This document shows positions 61,701 through 64,000 of a stretch of 64,000 nt of DNA, piece after piece. The number at the start of each line of letters is the position of its first letter. Position 1 is the stretch's first letter. The notes beneath the pieces are model-generated. The model saw only the letters and a program-made list of their open reading frames with translations, was not told the origin of the DNA and did not search any database. This DNA is from Gorsachius magnificus (taxonomy: Eukaryota; Chordata; Aves; Pelecaniformes; Ardeidae): positions 20,149,821 through 20,213,820 of the forward strand of contig CM067081.1 in assembly GCA_034008185.1 (NCBI GenBank). The letters are read 5' to 3'. Made by a program: the position numbers and the translations under genes.

Positions 61701-64000
61701 CTTCCCCTTGAGCACTTGTCAGAGGGAAGAGGAAGTGTGTTAAGAGTTCACCAGAAGCTTTCACAGCTACAGAATTAATATCTTAATTCAAAATAAATTC
61801 CACCAAAATCCTCAGTGACCCTAATGGCCAGTGAAACTAGCTCAGGATCCTCCACACTTCTTATGACAACATTTATATGCCACAATTTCATCTTCCTGGA
61901 GATTTTAATCTCCTGTGATGACACACTATTGTCTTAATGCTCCTTCGGTATTTTACTAGTGGTTCTCACAATGCAGGGACCCTTTTCTCCTTTCCAAAAA
62001 CCTCTGGCAGTTCTGCAGTCTCCACCTTTAGGCCCTGACCCAACCTGCTTGGATTTAATCAACAGTCTTTATACCTGTGAGTCACACCCACATCGCAACT
62101 TCTGTCACTGACTTGGTTTCTCATCATATTAAATGTGACATGGTCAAAAAAACAAGTCTTACTTTTTCTGATACTACCAATTCATCATGTTCTCCTACTC
62201 ACTCCAATCTGTCTATAGGGTTATTTTGGACTCTACTCCCTCCCAGGCCATGTATTTTCTGTCTCCAAACTTGCCTCTGCATCTCCAAAATCCAGTATTT
62301 TTTTTCTGATTACCACTAATATATGCATTCTCTCTCAGCAGCACTTGTTACACCCATCTCTTCACTAACATTTTAATCAAGTCACTTTGATCCACACCCT
62401 GATGAGATCTTTTTCCAGTCCTGTCATTTTGAGCATATGAATTTTCTCCTAGATCCCTCTACCAGCTTCATCTCTTTCCATTTCATCATGTTTGGGAAAC
62501 TTGTCCTACGCACTTCACACCTCCTTACTTTGCTCGCCTTTATCATCCTTCCTCCATGGCAGTCTTACTTAGCTCATCCTGTAAGAAACATTTAGTATCA
62601 GTGCTATTTTTCTCCCTGGCCCTTTAAACTTCCTTTTATATCATCCCCCTTTTATGGGGCACTGTAACTAGATGTTTAACCCTCTGCCTTATCGTTGATC
62701 TTTTGTAAAGGTCCTCTGGATAACACTGTAAAACAATTATTAATAATAAGGAATTTGGAATTAAAAAAGTCTTGTTAGCATTTAAGGACTGCCAAGCTAG
62801 TCACCTGAGAAAGGAGAGGCACATAGATTAGGGACTGAAGCTAACGCACCTAATTGCTGGGAAAATTAACTAAAATGGATACATAGCCAAACCATGACTG
62901 TTTATTTTCCAAAAGATTAACAAAAATGGCAGGACTGCCAATTCTTCTTGTCTTTTACAATGACTATAAGCTAAAAGAAAATCCACTTTTAAAGAAAAAA
63001 ACCCCAACACATTAAGACAGTATCAAAAGCTTATACAGAGGAAAACACAGACTCTAAAGACACTTAACATACGATCCATCACGCAAAATCGTTTTACCAG
63101 GTTCTTAAAAGCAGCTGGAACTCCTAAATTAGGTCAGGGCTCAAAAACTGCCATGTTCTCCTCACTACCTGTGCTGCTGTATTTCGTGACCTCCTTGCAA
63201 ATCCCAGGTGATGCTTAGAAAAATATTTCACCAACATAAGCTTCCACTCAGTAATCCACAGTAAAAGAACAGTCCTAGATGTTCAGAGTAAGGCTTGAGA
63301 CTTCTCATCTAAAGCACTGGTGAAACGGTTTGGTTGCTATTTTCTAGATTAAGTCAACCAAAACTTTACCTTCAGGACAAGTCTAAGTCAAGCTATTTAA
63401 CTAACTCTTTTGCAATGTAATCCCAAGCTACTACAGAATGTATTGGTACTGGTAAAAGTACAAAAGTAACAGTGTCAACAGTGCACAGGGTGCTTCCCAG
63501 GCAAATAAAGGCAGTGAGCTCCAAGGAGTTATGAACAAAATCAGATATACCAGTGACCACTGTCAATGGAGGCATGAGAAGAAACTAAATGGTAACAGGG
63601 AATAAGAGAAAACTGTTTGAGATATTTTTCCTATTACTGGCTACAGATTATTCTAATGTTTCCAAATTTATAATATAAAAATTTAGGGTTGAGAAGAGAA
63701 GAATAAGATCTTCAACCTCAACATCTCACAATACACCTTTTACTCTCATAGTAATCAGCTTTGCAACACTTCTACCAGAGACCCAAGAATTAAAAACATA
63801 AATAAGAAACCTACAAGAACATCAATCTCACACATGCTATGTAGTCCTACAGAAAGTTCTCAGATACATGACCTTAAAGAGACAGACTAGAGTGTTCCCA
63901 GTATCTGCATTTCATGGAATAAATGTGGAGCATGGGGAGACAGAGATAACTGATGCAAAAAGTTCCTGCCACACACACCTGCATTACCCAAGTGCTTGTG
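58795..64000 (-). other. CRYL1: CRYL1 intron 5, left part
   Basis: It runs off the right edge. I searched the minus strand for the preceding exon (human motif [20 protein letters not shown]) and did not find it, so the intron is longer than 5.2 kb. The DNA is AT-rich, with no named repeat recognised and a mildly C/T-rich stretch at about 61,960-62,660. A 60-codon open frame at 63,393-63,575 (minus) resembles nothing I know. Confidence 0.7.

Noticed and set aside
63393..63575. Minus-strand 60-codon frame near the right edge, considered as a CRYL1 exon
   Set aside because: It does not match any CRYL1 segment and lacks matching splice sites and phase.
1..64000. CRISPR arrays, operons, bacterial defence systems, tRNA or rRNA genes
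   Set aside because: The window is vertebrate nuclear DNA with split genes; no regularly spaced repeats, clustered coding frames or RNA-gene signatures were seen.

Overview
The window is ordinary vertebrate nuclear DNA, almost certainly from a bird. It has split genes with GT-AG splice sites, one CpG island, long non-coding stretches, many fragments of CR1 LINEs (several ending in the octamer-like ATTCTATGATTCTATG tail), and a solo LTR of a kind common in birds. The exact species cannot be told from the sequence.

Two protein-coding genes are supported, both on the minus strand. At the left edge is the single coding exon of a beta connexin, best called GJB6 (Cx30-type). Residues 1-244 are present and the last codons run off the window. 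A 3' splice site lies 22 bases before its ATG. The presumed promoter is a CpG island at about 10.7-11.5 kb with a TTAAAAA box and GC boxes facing the gene, so the intron in the 5' UTR is about 10 kb. At the right are the last three coding exons of CRYL1 (lambda-crystallin, L-gulonate 3-dehydrogenase) at 58,689-58,794, 45,890-45,996 and 43,563-43,709. Their reading phases join perfectly (0/1, 1/0, 0/stop). The earlier CRYL1 exons lie beyond 64 kb. The order GJB6 then CRYL1, both on one strand, matches the mammalian DFNB1 deafness locus.

Layout: 1-755 connexin exon; 756-about 11,067 connexin 5' intron, with homopolymer tracts, a T/G-rich tract and a solo LTR (8,899-9,448) flanked by a perfect 5-bp duplication; about 10.7-11.5 kb CpG island promoter; about 11.5-43.4 kb intergenic DNA with small CR1 fragments, a pyrimidine-rich block (15.8-17.1 kb) and a GC-rich patch (27.1-27.6 kb); 43.4-64 kb the 3' part of CRYL1, whose introns hold two further CR1 copies, one about 2.6 kb long with decayed endonuclease and reverse transcriptase segments. 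Four of the six CR1 copies recognised fall between 38.9 and 49.0 kb.

The two genes do not work together biochemically: one makes gap junction channels, the other is an enzyme of the uronate cycle. They are linked by position, because in humans DNA around GJB6 and CRYL1 carries distant control elements for the inner-ear connexins. I found no new multi-gene system. The points most worth checking are the Cx26/Cx30 mosaic look of the connexin, the 11-residue C-terminal extension of CRYL1, and the control region between the genes.
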